Assembly: GCF_947259025.1 (NCBI RefSeq)
Contig: NZ_CAMYKO010000005.1
Span: 310,001 to 374,000, forward strand
Direction of reading: 5' to 3'
Source of the DNA: an uncultured Methylophaga sp.
GTDB taxonomy: Bacteria > Pseudomonadota > Gammaproteobacteria > Nitrosococcales > Methylophagaceae
DNA length: 64,000 nt
Numbering within the stretch: position 1 is the first letter of the stretch; every line of letters starts with the position of its first letter. Shown here piece by piece: positions 34,005-45,990 of the stretch. A model generated the notes under the pieces. The model made no database searches, was not told the DNA's origin, and was given only the letters and a program-made list of their open reading frames with translations. Position numbers and translations under genes: made by a program.

Positions 34005-36152
34005 TCAGCGTTGGCTGACCTGGAATACACCCACCAACTGGCTCAGTTTCTGTGCGGTGTTACGAACCATTACTGAACGCTGCTGCAATGCATCAATCGC
34101 TTGGTTCATCAGACCGGCTGAATGACCGACGTCGCGGGCGGTTTCACCATGAATCTGGCTGTTCTGATCCAGTTGTTTGATGGTGGCAAACATTTGTTCA
34201 ACGAGGGCATGCAACTGGGTATTTTCTGATGAGGCTTCTTCGGTTTTCTTCAGGCTGCGATCAACGTTTTCCACGCCTGATTCCATAAATTTGACCGCTT
34301 CCAGCGTTTCCGATTGCATGGTTTCAATCATCTTCTGAATTTCTTCGGCGGAGTTTGCCGTGCGTGAGGCCAGGCCTCTGACTTCATCGGCAACCACCGA
34401 GAAGCCCCGACCATGTTCGCCGGCACGTGCGGCTTCAATGGCTGCATTGAGTGCCAGCAGGTTGGTCTGGTTGGTGATTTCGGTAATCACACCGATGATA
34501 TCGCCGATTTCAGCTGTGCGGCTGTGCAGGTTCTGCACGGCACGGGCGGAGGTTTCCACCACATCCCGGATCTCCTGAGTGCCGCTTTTCACCGATTCAA
34601 ACTGCACGCGGGCATCTCGAACCACTTCATCCATGGCTTCTTTCATAGCCTCGGCGGTGCTGGAGGCGCTGCCAATATCGTTGATCTGGGCTTCCAGCAG
34701 GCTCAGCATTTTCTCAATCGCTTCGGCAACTTCACTGGAGACGCTGTAGGCTTCGCGGTTGGTTTGTAGCATGGCTTCGTTGGTTTGGCCGACATTGCTG
34801 CTGGTTTTGATGACCTGGCCGACAATGCCGTCGAGATTATCAATAAAGCTGTTGATCCAGCGACCCATATCACCGGTTTCATCATTGGCCATCTGATTAG
34901 CATCGAGTCGCTGCGCGAGGTTGCCTTCACCTTCGGCAATAGTGCGAATGACTTCGGTCATCTCATCCAGCCGGTTGGCAAGCGGGTTGGTGGTGAGCTT
35001 CTTATATAGCATGGCGATAACAACGAGCATCGCGGCGGATATACCGGTGATGGCCAGATCCGGCAATTCGGTCAGCATATGCAGGCCGGTATTGACGCCC
35101 AGTAAAGCCGCCATTGAGGTGACAAAGCCTTTCATCAGGCTGACATTGATCGAGCGTCGGCGGTAAACCTCTTCCAGATCGCCCTCACACATCATGCCCC
35201 AGCGATCAGGCGAGCCTTTAAGCTGGAAAGTCACGCCCTTGCCAATCACCGGAATATGGCGGTAATCAGAATAACCGGGATAGGTCACAAACAGGTTGCT
35301 GCCGTTGGCGATGGTCTCGCGCACGCCGGGATGTAACTGACCGGTGGCAGGATCCGTGAAGCGGATCTCGAACTCGGTGTGACGGTTGACCTTAACCGTG
35401 CCCCAGTTGGTGTGGATACCGCTTTTCAGGTTTTCACCATGGGAAAAGGTATTGTCCTCGAAACGAGAGCGGGAGAGGGCAATGCCCTGTTGCTGTTGCG
35501 GATCAAAGCGTGACTCAACCATAAAGATGTAGTTGTCACCGGACTCGGTATAGATATGACCGGCTTCACGCTGGATCAAATCGCCCAGCACATCATTGGG
35601 CACACGCCCACAAACCGCGCCCAGTTTTTCGCCGTCACGAATCAACGGCTGGTAGAACATCAAAGTGACTTCGTCATGAAATTTGGAGCTGGAGGGGCCA
35701 ATCTTGAGTGTAGCTTCATCAATGTATGGGCCATGCAGAAAGGCTTCCTGCAAGCCTTTTTCCACCGCTTGCGGAGACAGGTCACTGAGCCCCTCGCGGG
35801 CAGAGTGGGTAGAGTGGGTGACCTTACCGCTCATATCAATCACAAACAGCTCAGAGAAATCGGGGGCAGCCTGCAGACGCTCTTTGAGCGTAGTGTTGTC
35901 AATCTCGGGCAGGGTTTCCAGTAGATTTTCTGACAGCAGTTCCATCTGATCCCACTGGCTGGCAGCCCATTGTTGCAGCAATTTGACGCGTGTTGCGGCA
36001 ATGCCTTCAAAAGTTTTCTCTATGGCGGCGTAGTTGTGACGATTAAGAAAGGTGGAGCGTGTCATGGCGAGCTTGCCACCGGCACCGAACCAGGGCAGCC
36101 ATTTTTTTTCTGCCCGGCTTAGGTTCATGGCGTGACTTTTCAGGTTTTGCAT
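34005..36152 (-). CDS. Methyl-accepting chemotaxis protein with N-terminal Cache-like sensor
   Basis: 715 residues from ATG 36152 ([18 protein letters not shown]). The C-terminal signalling domain is complete, with the tip [21 protein letters not shown] and DEVRGLA. A HAMP-like segment (about 383-440) precedes it. Residues about 30-330 look like a double Cache-type sensor ([37 protein letters not shown]). The only two hydrophobic segments lie after the sensor (about 341-358 and 364-383), and none before it, so sensor and signalling parts may both be cytoplasmic. It would report to the CheA/CheW machinery. No che genes are adjacent. The sensed signal is unknown. Confidence 0.88.
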   Translation of the reverse strand: MQNLKSHAMNLSRAEKKWLPWFGAGGKLAMTRSTFLNRHNYAAIEKTFEGIAATRVKLLQQWAASQWDQMELLSENLLETLPEIDNTTLKERLQAAPDFSELFVIDMSGKVTHSTHSAREGLSDLSPQAVEKGLQEAFLHGPYIDEATLKIGPSSSKFHDEVTLMFYQPLIRDGEKLGAVCGRVPNDVLGDLIQREAGHIYTESGDNYIFMVESRFDPQQQQGIALSRSRFEDNTFSHGENLKSGIHTNWGTVKVNRHTEFEIRFTDPATGQLHPGVRETIANGSNLFVTYPGYSDYRHIPVIGKGVTFQLKGSPDRWGMMCEGDLEEVYRRRSINVSLMKGFVTSMAALLGVNTGLHMLTELPDLAITGISAAMLVVIAMLYKKLTTNPLANRLDEMTEVIRTIAEGEGNLAQRLDANQMANDETGDMGRWINSFIDNLDGIVGQVIKTSSNVGQTNEAMLQTNREAYSVSSEVAEAIEKMLSLLEAQINDIGSASSTAEAMKEAMDEVVRDARVQFESVKSGTQEIRDVVETSARAVQNLHSRTAEIGDIIGVITEITNQTNLLALNAAIEAARAGEHGRGFSVVADEVRGLASRTANSAEEIQKMIETMQSETLEAVKFMESGVENVDRSLKKTEEASSENTQLHALVEQMFATIKQLDQNSQIHGETARDVGHSAGLMNQAIDALQQRSVMVRNTAQKLSQLVGVFQVSQR

Positions 36153-36245
36153 TGTTTTTCTCGATTGGACTGAATACTCAGATTGAGCAATTCCCAAGCC
36201 AGATTATTAACTGCTTATTATCACGGCGATTTCCGCTGGTAGACA

Positions 36246-36274
36246 CAAAAAAGCCGCACTATTATGGTGCGGCT
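36246..36274 (-). terminator. Intrinsic terminator after bcp
   Basis: Read on the minus strand: AGCCGCAC, seven-base loop, GTGCGGCT, then TTTTTT. An 8-bp perfect stem with a T-run, located 78 bp past the bcp stop. Confidence 0.85.
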
Positions 36275-36351
36275 ATCATTGAGTCCTGTTCAAAGCTGGA
36301 TCAAAAAGGTGCATAGAAAAACTTTTCTAAACAGGCATGTAGGGCGCTTAT

Positions 36352-36819
36352 TTAAAGTTTGGCCACAACTTCTTTAACTTCATCCAGGTGCTGTTTCACT
36401 TTCACCTTGCGCCATTCATGCAGAAGAACACCTTTATCATCAATCAGAAAGGTACTGCGTTCGATACCCAGATGCTCCTTGCCGTAAAGCTTTTTCAGTT
36501 TAATGACATCGAACAGTTTGCAGACGGCTTCATCTTCATCGGACAACAATTCAAAAGGAAAGCACTGCTTTTCTTTGAAATTCTCATGCTTGCGCAGACT
36601 GTCACGGGAGACGCCGACAATGACCGTGTTGTGCTCGTTGAAGAAGTCGATACTGTCGCGGAAGTTCTGGCCCTCGGTCGTGCATCCCGGCGTGTTGTCC
36701 TTGGGATAGAAATAAATCAGCACATTTTTGCCCTTGTAGTCGGACAGACGAAAAGTTTTGTCGCTGGTGCTGGGCACTTCAAAATCGGGTACTGCCTGAC
36801 CTATGGCTACTTGACTCAT
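36352..36819 (-). CDS. bcp: Thioredoxin-dependent thiol peroxidase (Bcp, peroxiredoxin Q)
   Basis: 155 residues from ATG 36819 (MSQVAIGQAVPDFEVPS); the frame upstream to 36867 has no conserved residues. The peroxiredoxin site PGCTTEGQNFRD (peroxidatic cysteine near residue 45) is intact, and the KDNTPGCT wording is typical of Bcp. It reduces hydrogen peroxide and organic peroxides with thioredoxin in the cytoplasm. Divergent from dapA, with about 119 bp between the two starts, as in many gammaproteobacteria. Confidence 0.94.
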   Translation of the reverse strand: MSQVAIGQAVPDFEVPSTSDKTFRLSDYKGKNVLIYFYPKDNTPGCTTEGQNFRDSIDFFNEHNTVIVGVSRDSLRKHENFKEKQCFPFELLSDEDEAVCKLFDVIKLKKLYGKEHLGIERSTFLIDDKGVLLHEWRKVKVKQHLDEVKEVVAKL

Positions 36820-36938
36820 GGAATCATCCTGTTTGAAACAATTTGCAAAGCAAAGTACCTTACACAATTCAGTTGAAGCTTGTCATCAACAGGCTGGCGA
36901 AGTACCATGCCTGTTATTTTTTCGGAGTCCCCAGCATT

Positions 36939-37832
36939 ATGTATAGCGGCAGTATGGTAGCGCTTGTCACCCCCATGCATGAAGACGGTGCATTGGACTA
37001 TGACAGCCTGCGCAAGCTGATTGAGTTTCATATCAGCGAGGGCACAGATGCCATCGTCGCTGTGGGCACCACCGGTGAGTCTGCGACATTGAGCGTGTCG
37101 GAACACACTGATGTGATCAAAGCTGTTATCGACATGGTCGACGGACGGGTGCCAGTTATCGCAGGAACCGGTGCCAACTCGACTTCTGAAGCGATTGAAC
37201 TGACCGAAAAGGCCAAGGCACTGGGCGCTGATGCCGCTTTGCTAGTGGCACCATACTATAATAAGCCTACCCAGGAAGGCATGTATCTGCACTTCAAGGC
37301 GATCGCCGAAGCAGTGGACCTGCCGCAAATCCTATACAACGTGCCAGGCCGCACAGCGTGTGACTTGTTGCCCGAAACCGTAGGCCGCCTGTCACAAATT
37401 CCTAATATCATCGGCATTAAAGAAGCGTCCGGTGATGTGTCACGGGTCCAGCAGATCCGCCAGTTGTCGAATGATGACTTTGAGATCTATACGGGCGAAG
37501 ACGTTAACACCGTCGATTTCATTCTGGCCGGCGGCTGTGGTGTCATCTCGGTTACAGCCAACGTCGCACCGCGGCTGATGCACGATATGTGCGTGGCAGC
37601 GATCAATGGTGATGAAGCTAAAGCCCGCGAAATCAACCAGGAACTGGTCGCTTTGCATCAATTTTTATTTGTTGAAACCAACCCGATTCCTGTTAAATGG
37701 GCGTTGACAGAAATGGCAATGATTCCCAAAGGCATTCGTTTGCCTATGACGGTATTGTCAGAAAAATATCATCAGTCGGTGCGTGAGGCCCTCATTACGG
37801 CGGGTGTTCTTAATTCGAATTCAAGTGAGTGA
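36939..37832 (+). CDS. dapA: 4-hydroxy-tetrahydrodipicolinate synthase
   Basis: 297 residues from ATG 36939 (MYSGSMVALVTPM), the usual family start; upstream in-frame codons are not conserved. The TIM-barrel signatures are present: GTTGES (residues about 44-49), YYNKPTQEG, YNVPGRT with the catalytic tyrosine, and the Schiff-base lysine in GIKEASGD (about K162). It condenses pyruvate with aspartate semialdehyde, the first step to lysine and diaminopimelate. First gene of a rightward run with bamC, an MBL hydrolase and purC. Confidence 0.96.
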   Translation: MYSGSMVALVTPMHEDGALDYDSLRKLIEFHISEGTDAIVAVGTTGESATLSVSEHTDVIKAVIDMVDGRVPVIAGTGANSTSEAIELTEKAKALGADAALLVAPYYNKPTQEGMYLHFKAIAEAVDLPQILYNVPGRTACDLLPETVGRLSQIPNIIGIKEASGDVSRVQQIRQLSNDDFEIYTGEDVNTVDFILAGGCGVISVTANVAPRLMHDMCVAAINGDEAKAREINQELVALHQFLFVETNPIPVKWALTEMAMIPKGIRLPMTVLSEKYHQSVREALITAGVLNSNSSE

Positions 37833-37842
37833 ACAGTATTAA

Positions 37843-38874
37843 ATGAACGCAAAACTTTTCAGACAAACAACGCTGGTCGCTAGCATTGCGGCTGTATTGA
37901 GTGGTTGCGGCGCTTTTGACACGCTGGACGAAGTGGTGCCGGATAACACCCAGGAATATCGTCGGGCTCAAGCCATGCCGCCACTGGATGTGCCACCGGA
38001 TTTGACTACCAACCGAATCAACGATGACGTGGCCGGTAACCAGGACAGCACCGCCACCTATTCTGAGTTTGAAGAAGAGGCCAACAATCCGCTGGCTGCG
38101 AAATACAATATTACCCCGGATAAAAAACCTTCCCTGGCAGGTGAGGGTGATGCGCGTCACCTGGTGGTGCCGGGCGAGCGTGATGTGACCTGGCAACGTA
38201 TTCAGGAGTTCTGGGACCAGCAGGGTCTGGCCATTGCCCGTATTGATGACCGTATCGGTCTGATGGATACCGCGCCTGACAGCGACGGCTATGCCTATCG
38301 GGTACGCATGGAACGCGGTGAAACATCCAAACAATCAGAAGTGTTCCTGGGCGCTGTGGATTCAACGCAGAGCAACACACAGAAAAATGAAGCCACCCTG
38401 CGTCAGCTGGCCGATTATCTCGGTGGTCTGTATCAGGAAGATGTCGCAGAAAAGCGCATTGCCCAGCCGGCGCCACCCCCCGAAGAAACAGCCCGTGTAT
38501 TGCTGATGGATGACGAAAATGGTCAGCAAAGCCTGATCGTTGAACAGGACTTCCAGACCGCCTGGCGTCGTGTTGGCCGGGTGCTCGACAGCAAAGGTTT
38601 CGCTGTCGAAGATCGTGACCGCAGCATGGGCCATTACTTCGTACGCTACATCGATCCTTTCAATGAAATTGAACAGGAAGAAGAAGGCTTTTTCAGCAGT
38701 CTGGCCTTCTGGCGCGATGAAGTTGAGGAAAAACCGGAAGAGTATTACTACATCAAGCTGATATCAGAAGCTGCTGACACTCGTGTCATGGTGCTGGATG
38801 CCGAACAGGTACGGACCTCAAGCGACACGGCCAAGCGTCTGCTTAACCTGATTCAGGAGCAGCTTGCCCCATAA
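37843..38874 (+). CDS. bamC: Outer membrane assembly lipoprotein BamC
   Basis: 343 residues, the normal BamC length. Lipoprotein signal with lipobox VLSGC (Cys near residue 22). The extended N-terminal segment (YRRAQAMPPLDVPPDL) that contacts BamD is conserved, followed by two helix-grip domains (about 95-215 and 225-340). It is an accessory part of the BAM complex that inserts beta-barrel proteins in the outer membrane. It lies ten bases after dapA and its stop overlaps the next start (TAATG). Confidence 0.92.
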   Translation: MNAKLFRQTTLVASIAAVLSGCGAFDTLDEVVPDNTQEYRRAQAMPPLDVPPDLTTNRINDDVAGNQDSTATYSEFEEEANNPLAAKYNITPDKKPSLAGEGDARHLVVPGERDVTWQRIQEFWDQQGLAIARIDDRIGLMDTAPDSDGYAYRVRMERGETSKQSEVFLGAVDSTQSNTQKNEATLRQLADYLGGLYQEDVAEKRIAQPAPPPEETARVLLMDDENGQQSLIVEQDFQTAWRRVGRVLDSKGFAVEDRDRSMGHYFVRYIDPFNEIEQEEEGFFSSLAFWRDEVEEKPEEYYYIKLISEAADTRVMVLDAEQVRTSSDTAKRLLNLIQEQLAP

Positions 38875-39641
38875 TGCGTTTTGCTTCGCTGGGTAGTGGA
38901 AGTCGAGGCAACGCAACCCTGGTAACAAGCGGTCAGACCACGTTGATGATCGACTGTGGTTTCTCCGCACGTGAGGCAGATAAACGCATGCAGCGACTGG
39001 GTGTCGATCCCCGGTCGCTGTCTGCCATTCTGGTGACCCATGAACATGCCGACCATATGGCCGGCGTGCGGGTGATGGCCCGCAAGTATGAGCTACCGGT
39101 CTATGCCACGCCGGGCACTGCAGGCTGTTTATCGGCTGATATCAGTCCCCTGATCAGGCCGTTCAACTGTCATGAGCGCTTTGCCGTTGATGATATTGAG
39201 GTCGAGCCTTTCCCGGTGCCACATGATGCCCGTGAGCCCAGTCAATTCGTATTCGGCAATGGTGCACAGCGTTTGGGGCTGCTGACTGATGTTGGCTCGA
39301 TCACACCACTGATCGAAGACACTCTGAGTGGTTGCGACGCGCTGATGCTGGAAGCCAATCATGATGTGACCATGCTCGAACAGGGCGAATACCCGCCGCA
39401 TCTCAAGCGCCGCGTGGGGGGCAAGCTGGGCCATTTAAATAACGTGCAATCTGCCTCGTTACTTGCGAAAATTAATACCCAAAAATTACAGCACATCATG
39501 GCCATGCATATCTCGGAGAAGAACAATTGCCCGTCGATTGCGGTGCCGCTGCTGGCAGAAGCACTGGGCTGTAAACATGATTGGATTGGCGTCGCCGATC
39601 AGGAAGCCGGCTTTGACTGGCTGGAACTGAAAAACCATTAA
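38874..39641 (+). CDS. MBL-fold metal-dependent hydrolase (YycJ-like)
   Basis: 255 residues. Metallo-beta-lactamase motifs: GSGSRGNAT start, THEHADHMAG near residue 49-58 (metal-binding HxHxDH), the PVPHDAREP histidine, and EANHD. It resembles the single-domain WalJ/YycJ group, phosphodiesterase- or exonuclease-like proteins whose substrate is not known in gammaproteobacteria. It shares its start with the bamC stop and precedes purC by 12 bp, so it is in the same operon. Confidence 0.85.
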   Translation: MRFASLGSGSRGNATLVTSGQTTLMIDCGFSAREADKRMQRLGVDPRSLSAILVTHEHADHMAGVRVMARKYELPVYATPGTAGCLSADISPLIRPFNCHERFAVDDIEVEPFPVPHDAREPSQFVFGNGAQRLGLLTDVGSITPLIEDTLSGCDALMLEANHDVTMLEQGEYPPHLKRRVGGKLGHLNNVQSASLLAKINTQKLQHIMAMHISEKNNCPSIAVPLLAEALGCKHDWIGVADQEAGFDWLELKNH

Positions 39642-39653
39642 TAGAGAACAGCA

Positions 39654-40364
39654 ATGGAAAAGAAACAGGAACTGTATTCAGGCAAGGCCAAAAGCGTCTT
39701 TGCCACTGATAACGATGATTTTGTGGTGCTCAGCTTCCGCGATGACACCTCGGCATTTGATGGTGAAAAAGTCGAGCAGCTCAGCCGTAAAGGCGAAATC
39801 AACAACAAGTTCAATGCCTTTATTATGCAATACCTCGCAGATAATGGCGTACCGACCCATTTTGAAAGCCTGATCAACGACACGGAGTCTGTCGTCAAAA
39901 ATATGGCCATGATTCCGGTTGAGTGTGTGGTTCGCAATGTCGCCACCGGTAGCCTGGTCCGCCGCCTGGGGGTGGAAGACGGCATGGAACTTAACCCACC
40001 GGTGTTCGAATTTTTCCTCAAAAACGATGCCTTGCATGACCCCATGGTCAACGAGTTTCATATTGAGACTTTTGGCTGGGCCAAAGCGGGTGATGTCAGC
40101 AAAATGAAAGATCTGACATTTAAGGTGAACACGCTGCTGAAACAGCTATTTGCTGATGCCGGTATGGTTCTCGTCGATTACAAACTGGAGTTTGGCCTGT
40201 TCAACGGCGAAGTTTATCTGGGTGATGAGTTCAGCCCGGATGGTTGTCGTCTGTGGGATGCGCAAACCCGCAAGAAACTGGATAAGGATCGTTTCCGGCA
40301 GGGGCTTGGCGGCGTGATCGAGGCATACGAAGAGGTCGCCAGACGTATTGGTGTCCCACTCTAA
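39654..40364 (+). CDS. purC: Phosphoribosylaminoimidazole-succinocarboxamide synthase (SAICAR synthetase)
   Basis: 236 residues, standard length of the bacterial single-domain enzyme. Landmarks: [10 protein letters not shown] at the N-terminus for [25 protein letters not shown], and [12 protein letters not shown] for substrate and metal. It joins aspartate to CAIR using ATP in purine synthesis. AGAGAA precedes the ATG. Ends 20 bp before a strong terminator. Confidence 0.96.
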   Translation: MEKKQELYSGKAKSVFATDNDDFVVLSFRDDTSAFDGEKVEQLSRKGEINNKFNAFIMQYLADNGVPTHFESLINDTESVVKNMAMIPVECVVRNVATGSLVRRLGVEDGMELNPPVFEFFLKNDALHDPMVNEFHIETFGWAKAGDVSKMKDLTFKVNTLLKQLFADAGMVLVDYKLEFGLFNGEVYLGDEFSPDGCRLWDAQTRKKLDKDRFRQGLGGVIEAYEEVARRIGVPL

Positions 40365-40384
40365 TCGCTGATTAGCTACTAAAA

Positions 40385-40409
40385 ACCGCCGACCTGGCGG
40401 TTTTTTTTA
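40385..40409 (+). terminator. Intrinsic terminator after purC
   Basis: CCGCC, GACCT loop, GGCGG, then eight T residues. Ends the dapA-bamC-MBL-purC transcript. Confidence 0.9.
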
Positions 40410-40442
40410 TTGGCATAGTCGATTTCAATATTCTGGCTATAT

Positions 40443-41444
40443 ATGTCAGTTTATGTGTCTGATAGTAAAAGTGACAGTGTTATGGATAAGCCACAACTAC
40501 CCGACAATGAAGAGCAGAGACTGCGGACACTACATTCTCTAAAAGTACTGGATACAGCACCTGAAGAGCGTTTTGACCGGCTTACCCGCCTTGCACAGCA
40601 TGTTTTCGATATGCCGGTGGCGCTGGTCAGCCTGGTGGATGAAAACCGGCAGTGGTTTAAATCCTGTCAGGGACTGGATGCTGAGCAAACCAGCAGAAGT
40701 GTCTCTTTCTGTGGCCACGCCATTCTTGGTGATAGTGCTTTTGTGATTGAGGATGCCAAAGCCGATTCGCGGTTCGCTGACAACCCTCTGGTCACCGGTC
40801 CACCCCATGTTCGTTTCTATGCCGGCTATCCAATCAGCTATCTCGATGGCAGCAAGCTGGGCACGCTCTGCCTGATAGATCATCAGCCGCGTCAATTCAC
40901 TGAGCGCGATCAACTCATTCTTGAGGATATCGCCAAAATTGCCGAAGCAGAATTGCAGGCATTAGAGCTGGCTACCGTGGATGAACTGACGGGCATCTAC
41001 AACCGCCGCGGTTTTCTCAGTGCTGCGGCCCAGGCGATGAGTCTATGTCGGCGCCAGCAGTTGCCGCTGACGCTGGTCTTTATTGACCTGAATGAATTCA
41101 AACCGATTAACGATCGTTTTGGTCATGCCGAGGGGGATAAGGCATTAAAACTGTTTGCGGCACTACTGGAAGAGGTCTGCCGTGAGACGGATCTGGTTGC
41201 CAGAATGGGCGGTGATGAGTTTGTCCTGTTGCTGGCCAATGCGGATCAGCCTGCGGTGGAAAAAGTACTGAAGCGATTTTCGCAACTGGTCGACAAGGCC
41301 AATCAGGCGCAGCAACTGGGCTACGCCATTAGTTTTTCTTACGGTATGGTGCCGATGGACATGACAAAGCATAAGCAGCTTACCGATCTCATTGCTGAAG
41401 GCGATGCGCTGATGTATGAGCGCAAACAGCAAAACAGGCGTTAA
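40443..41444 (+). CDS. GAF-domain diguanylate cyclase
   Basis: 333 residues. An N-terminal GAF domain (about 30-165: RLTRLAQHVFDMPVALVSLVDENRQWFKS and VSFCGHAIL) is followed by a GGDEF domain (about 175-330) with an intact GGDEF active site and an inhibitory RxxD site (RETD) five residues before it. It should make cyclic di-GMP under control of a signal bound to GAF; there is no membrane segment. No clear ribosome site precedes ATG 40443; ATG 40482 is an alternative start. Stands alone, convergent with pyrC. Confidence 0.9.
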   Translation: MSVYVSDSKSDSVMDKPQLPDNEEQRLRTLHSLKVLDTAPEERFDRLTRLAQHVFDMPVALVSLVDENRQWFKSCQGLDAEQTSRSVSFCGHAILGDSAFVIEDAKADSRFADNPLVTGPPHVRFYAGYPISYLDGSKLGTLCLIDHQPRQFTERDQLILEDIAKIAEAELQALELATVDELTGIYNRRGFLSAAAQAMSLCRRQQLPLTLVFIDLNEFKPINDRFGHAEGDKALKLFAALLEEVCRETDLVARMGGDEFVLLLANADQPAVEKVLKRFSQLVDKANQAQQLGYAISFSYGMVPMDMTKHKQLTDLIAEGDALMYERKQQNRR

Positions 41445-41450
41445 GTCTGC

Positions 41451-42506
41451 CTAGTCTCCACTTGCTACTTGCCAGCGCATCTCACCGCCAGCGCGTAACG
41501 GTACCAGTTCACTGTCATCGTATGAGAGAGAGGCTGGCACAGACCAGTTCTGTTTGTTCAGTGTGATGGTGTCTTTGTTTCTGGGCAGGCCGTAAAAGTC
41601 GGGGCCATGTAAGCTGGCGAAGCCTTCCAGCTTATCCAGCGCACCGGCTGCTTCAAAAGCTTCAGCATAAAATTCAAGCGCCGCGTGCGCGCTGTAGATA
41701 CCGGCGCAGCCACAGCTTGTTTCTTTACCGGCTCGTGGATGCGGCGCACTGTCAGTGCCCAGGAAAAACTTGGGACTGCCACTGGTCGCCGCGTCGATCA
41801 ACGCGGCCTGGTGAGTGTTACGTTTGAGTACCGGTAAACAGTAATGATGCGGGTGAATACCGCCTACCAGCAGATCATTGCGGTTAAGCAACAGGTGGTG
41901 CGGGGTAATCGTCGCTGCAATATGCGAATCGGCAGCAGCAACGTACTGCGCCGCGTCGGCGGTGGTGATATGTTCAAACACCAGTTTGAGTTGCGGAAAA
42001 TCTTCAAGCAGCGGCGACAGAACGCGATCGATAAAGACTTTCTCACGGTCAAATACATCAATCTCTGGGCTGGTGACTTCACCGTGAACCAGCAGCGGCA
42101 GGCCGCGTTGCTGCATGACTTCCAGCGCAGGGTAGCAATGTTTGAGGTCCGTCACTCCGGCATCGGAATTGGTGGTTGCACCGGCGGGGTAAAGTTTGAC
42201 AGCATGAACAAACTCACTGTCGCAGGCGCGGTGAATCTCATCGGCGCTGGTGTTGTCAGTGAGATAGAGGGTCATTAACGGCTCAAAAGCTGCGCCTTCG
42301 GGCAGCACTGACAGGATGCGATTGCGATAACTGCCAGCCATCTCAACGGTGGTCACAGGCGGACGCAGGTTGGGCATCACGATAGCGCGGGAAAATACCC
42401 TGGCAGTATCGGGCACCGTACGCTGCAGGGCGTTGTCATCGCGCAAGTGGAGATGCCAGTCATCGGGGCGGGTTAATTTAATTTGGCTTGGATTTGTCTG
42501 TGTCAT
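41451..42506 (-). CDS. pyrC: Dihydroorotase (class II)
   Basis: 351 residues. Signatures: [11 protein letters not shown] near residues 14-24 with metal-binding HxH, the carboxylated-lysine segment [14 protein letters not shown] (about 100-113), [14 protein letters not shown], and GTDSAPH with the catalytic aspartate. It closes carbamoyl-aspartate to dihydroorotate in pyrimidine synthesis. Monocistronic and leftward; six bases separate it from the convergent cyclase gene. Confidence 0.95.
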   Translation of the reverse strand: MTQTNPSQIKLTRPDDWHLHLRDDNALQRTVPDTARVFSRAIVMPNLRPPVTTVEMAGSYRNRILSVLPEGAAFEPLMTLYLTDNTSADEIHRACDSEFVHAVKLYPAGATTNSDAGVTDLKHCYPALEVMQQRGLPLLVHGEVTSPEIDVFDREKVFIDRVLSPLLEDFPQLKLVFEHITTADAAQYVAAADSHIAATITPHHLLLNRNDLLVGGIHPHHYCLPVLKRNTHQAALIDAATSGSPKFFLGTDSAPHPRAGKETSCGCAGIYSAHAALEFYAEAFEAAGALDKLEGFASLHGPDFYGLPRNKDTITLNKQNWSVPASLSYDDSELVPLRAGGEMRWQVASGD

Positions 42507-42584
42507 AGCCGCGAATTATGCCACAGCAAATAGCTTAAGCAGAAAAACTTATGATCAGCGCTCGACAGGCATCAGCGCTTGTTC

Positions 42585-42613
42585 TTGACCTTATCACGCA
42601 TTACAAGTAACTT
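42585..42613 (+). promoter_or_regulatory. Probable ilv operon promoter
   Basis: TTGACC (42585-42590), 17 bp, TAACTT (42608-42613), 52 bp upstream of the likely GTG start of ilvB. The -35 box is good and the -10 moderate. I saw no run of Leu/Ile/Val codons that would mark an attenuator peptide. Confidence 0.5.
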
Positions 42614-42664
42614 TACACGTTTGATGTTTTTAAGCTTCTCGTGACGAGACTAAGAGGGGAACAC

Positions 42665-44407
42665 GTGGAATTAAGCGGTGGCGAGATATTGGTTCAATGT
42701 CTCAAAGACGAAGGTGTTGAATACCTGTTCGGGTATCCTGGCGGCGCCGTACTGCACATTTATGATGCGCTTTACAACCAGGAAAAAGTCAAACACATCC
42801 TGGTCCGCCATGAACAAGCTGCCACTCACGCGGCGGACGGTTATGCGCGGGCAACGAACAAGCCCGGCGTCGTCCTGGTTACCTCCGGTCCCGGCGCGAC
42901 CAATGCGGTAACGGGTATCGCGACAGCTTATATGGATTCCATTCCGATGGTGGTGATCACCGGTCAGGTGGCCACAGCTAATATCGGTAGTGATGCTTTC
43001 CAGGAAGTCGACTCCGTCGGTATTACCCGTCCCTGCGTCAAGCACAACTTCCTGGTCAAGGACATCAACGACCTGGCGGAAACCTTTAAAAAGGCTTTTT
43101 ATGTGGCGACCACCGGTCGTCCCGGTCCGGTTGTAGTCGATGTGCCCAAGGATATTACCGATCCCAACATCAAGATTCCGTATCACTACCCTGAAACGGT
43201 AGAAATGCGCTCCTATCAGCCGACGCTGAAAGGCCATACCGGCCAGATCAAACGGGCTGTGGATCTGCTGCTGTCTGCCAAAAAGCCGATGATTTACACC
43301 GGTGGTGGCGTCGTATTGGGCAAAGGATCGGAAGAACTGCGCAAATTCGTACGCAAGCTGGGTTACCCCATTACCAGTACACTGATGGGCCTGGGTGCAT
43401 ACCCGGCCAGTGATAAGCAGTTTATGGGCATGCTGGGCATGCACGGCACCTATGAAGCCAATATGGCGATGCACGACTGTGATGTCCTAATTGCCATCGG
43501 TGCCCGTTTTGATGACCGGGTGACCGGCAAGATCGCCGAGTTCTGTCCGCACGCCAAGATCGTTCACATTGATATCGATCCCTCATCGATCTCTAAAACA
43601 ATCGAAGTGGATGTGCCGATTGTGGGTAACGTCCCTGACGTGCTGCAGGAAATGAACACACTGCTTGAAGAGACGGATAAAAAGCCCAACCAGAAAGCTA
43701 TCGACGCCTGGTGGGACATTATTAATAGCTGGCGTGCCAAGAAATGCATGTCTTATGACCGTCAAAGCGACAAGATTAAGCCGCAGATGGTTATCGAGAT
43801 GCTGCATGAGATCACTGACGGTAAAGCTTACCTGACCTCAGACGTCGGCCAGCATCAGATGTGGGCTGCGCAATACTATGGTTTTGATGAACCGAATCGC
43901 TGGATTAACTCCGGCGGTCTGGGCACTATGGGCTTTGGCCTGCCAGCAGCGATGGGCGTGCAGTTTGCATACCCGGATGACACTGTTATCTGTGTGACGG
44001 GTGAAGGCAGTATCCAGATGTGTATTCAGGAGCTATCGACCTGTCTGCAATATGGTCTGCCGGTCAAGATTGTGGCACTGAACAACCGTTACCTGGGCAT
44101 GGTGCGTCAGTGGCAGGAGTTCTTCTATGAGAACCGCTATTCTCATTCTTATATGGAATCTTTGCCGGACTTCGTCAAGCTGACCGAAAGTTATGGCCAT
44201 GTCGGTATCCGTATCGAGAAACCGGAAGATCTGCGTAAAGAGCTGGAACGCGGCTTTGCGATGAAAGACCGGCTGGTATTCTTTGATATCGTCACCGACC
44301 AGACTGAAAACGTGTATCCGATGATCGCCCAGGGCAAGGCACATAACGACATGCATATGTCGCCTTATTGCGAACCACCCCAAGATCCAGAGAGGGAGCT
44401 GTCTTAA
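42665..44407 (+). CDS. ilvB: Acetolactate synthase, large (catalytic) subunit
   Basis: 580 residues from GTG 42665, which reads [10 protein letters not shown] and has AGAGGGG six bases upstream; the in-frame ATG at 42641 adds eight unconserved residues. Thiamin-diphosphate enzyme motifs are complete: [13 protein letters not shown] with the catalytic glutamate downstream ([16 protein letters not shown]), and [18 protein letters not shown]...[12 protein letters not shown], the cofactor/metal motif. It condenses two pyruvates (or pyruvate and 2-oxobutyrate) to start valine, leucine and isoleucine synthesis. One base separates it from the small subunit gene. Confidence 0.96.
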   Translation: MELSGGEILVQCLKDEGVEYLFGYPGGAVLHIYDALYNQEKVKHILVRHEQAATHAADGYARATNKPGVVLVTSGPGATNAVTGIATAYMDSIPMVVITGQVATANIGSDAFQEVDSVGITRPCVKHNFLVKDINDLAETFKKAFYVATTGRPGPVVVDVPKDITDPNIKIPYHYPETVEMRSYQPTLKGHTGQIKRAVDLLLSAKKPMIYTGGGVVLGKGSEELRKFVRKLGYPITSTLMGLGAYPASDKQFMGMLGMHGTYEANMAMHDCDVLIAIGARFDDRVTGKIAEFCPHAKIVHIDIDPSSISKTIEVDVPIVGNVPDVLQEMNTLLEETDKKPNQKAIDAWWDIINSWRAKKCMSYDRQSDKIKPQMVIEMLHEITDGKAYLTSDVGQHQMWAAQYYGFDEPNRWINSGGLGTMGFGLPAAMGVQFAYPDDTVICVTGEGSIQMCIQELSTCLQYGLPVKIVALNNRYLGMVRQWQEFFYENRYSHSYMESLPDFVKLTESYGHVGIRIEKPEDLRKELERGFAMKDRLVFFDIVTDQTENVYPMIAQGKAHNDMHMSPYCEPPQDPERELS

Positions 44408-44408
44408 C

Positions 44409-44903
44409 ATGCGTCACATTATTTCCATCCTGATCGAAAACGAAGCAGGGGCGTTGTCGCGTGTGGCCGGTTTGTTCTCAGCCCGGGGCTATAACATCGA
44501 ATCGCTGACCGTGGCACCCACCGAAGATCCGACCTTGTCGCGGATGACCATTGTCACTTCGGGTACCGAGCGCATCATCGAGCAGATCACCAAGCAGCTC
44601 AACAAGCTGGTTGATGTGGTCAAACTGCTGGATCTGACTGAAGGCGCTCACATTGAACGTGAAATGATGCTGATTAAGGTTAAGGCATCAACCATGGCAC
44701 AACGTGAGGATGTGAAACGCCTCGCCGATATTTTCCGGGGGCATATCATCGACGTGACATCTTCAACCTATACCATCGAACTGACAGGGGCCTGTGCCAA
44801 GCTGGATTCGTTTATCGACGCGCTGGCCGAGCACAAAATCATCGAAACCGTACGCAGCGGTGTTTCCGGCATTGCCCGCGGTGAAAAAAGCCTGCACCTG
44901 TAA
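44409..44903 (+). CDS. ilvH: Acetolactate synthase, regulatory small subunit
   Basis: 164 residues. N-terminal ACT domain (ISILIENEAGALSRVAGLFSARGYNIESL) that binds the feedback inhibitor valine, and a C-terminal domain with the REMMLIKV and FRGHIIDV segments that activates the large subunit. Standard length and sequence for IlvH. Directly follows ilvB. Confidence 0.96.
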   Translation: MRHIISILIENEAGALSRVAGLFSARGYNIESLTVAPTEDPTLSRMTIVTSGTERIIEQITKQLNKLVDVVKLLDLTEGAHIEREMMLIKVKASTMAQREDVKRLADIFRGHIIDVTSSTYTIELTGACAKLDSFIDALAEHKIIETVRSGVSGIARGEKSLHL

Positions 44904-45968
<1,065 letters not shown>

Positions 45969-45990
45969 TCGACCTTTTTCAGCGTCACAA

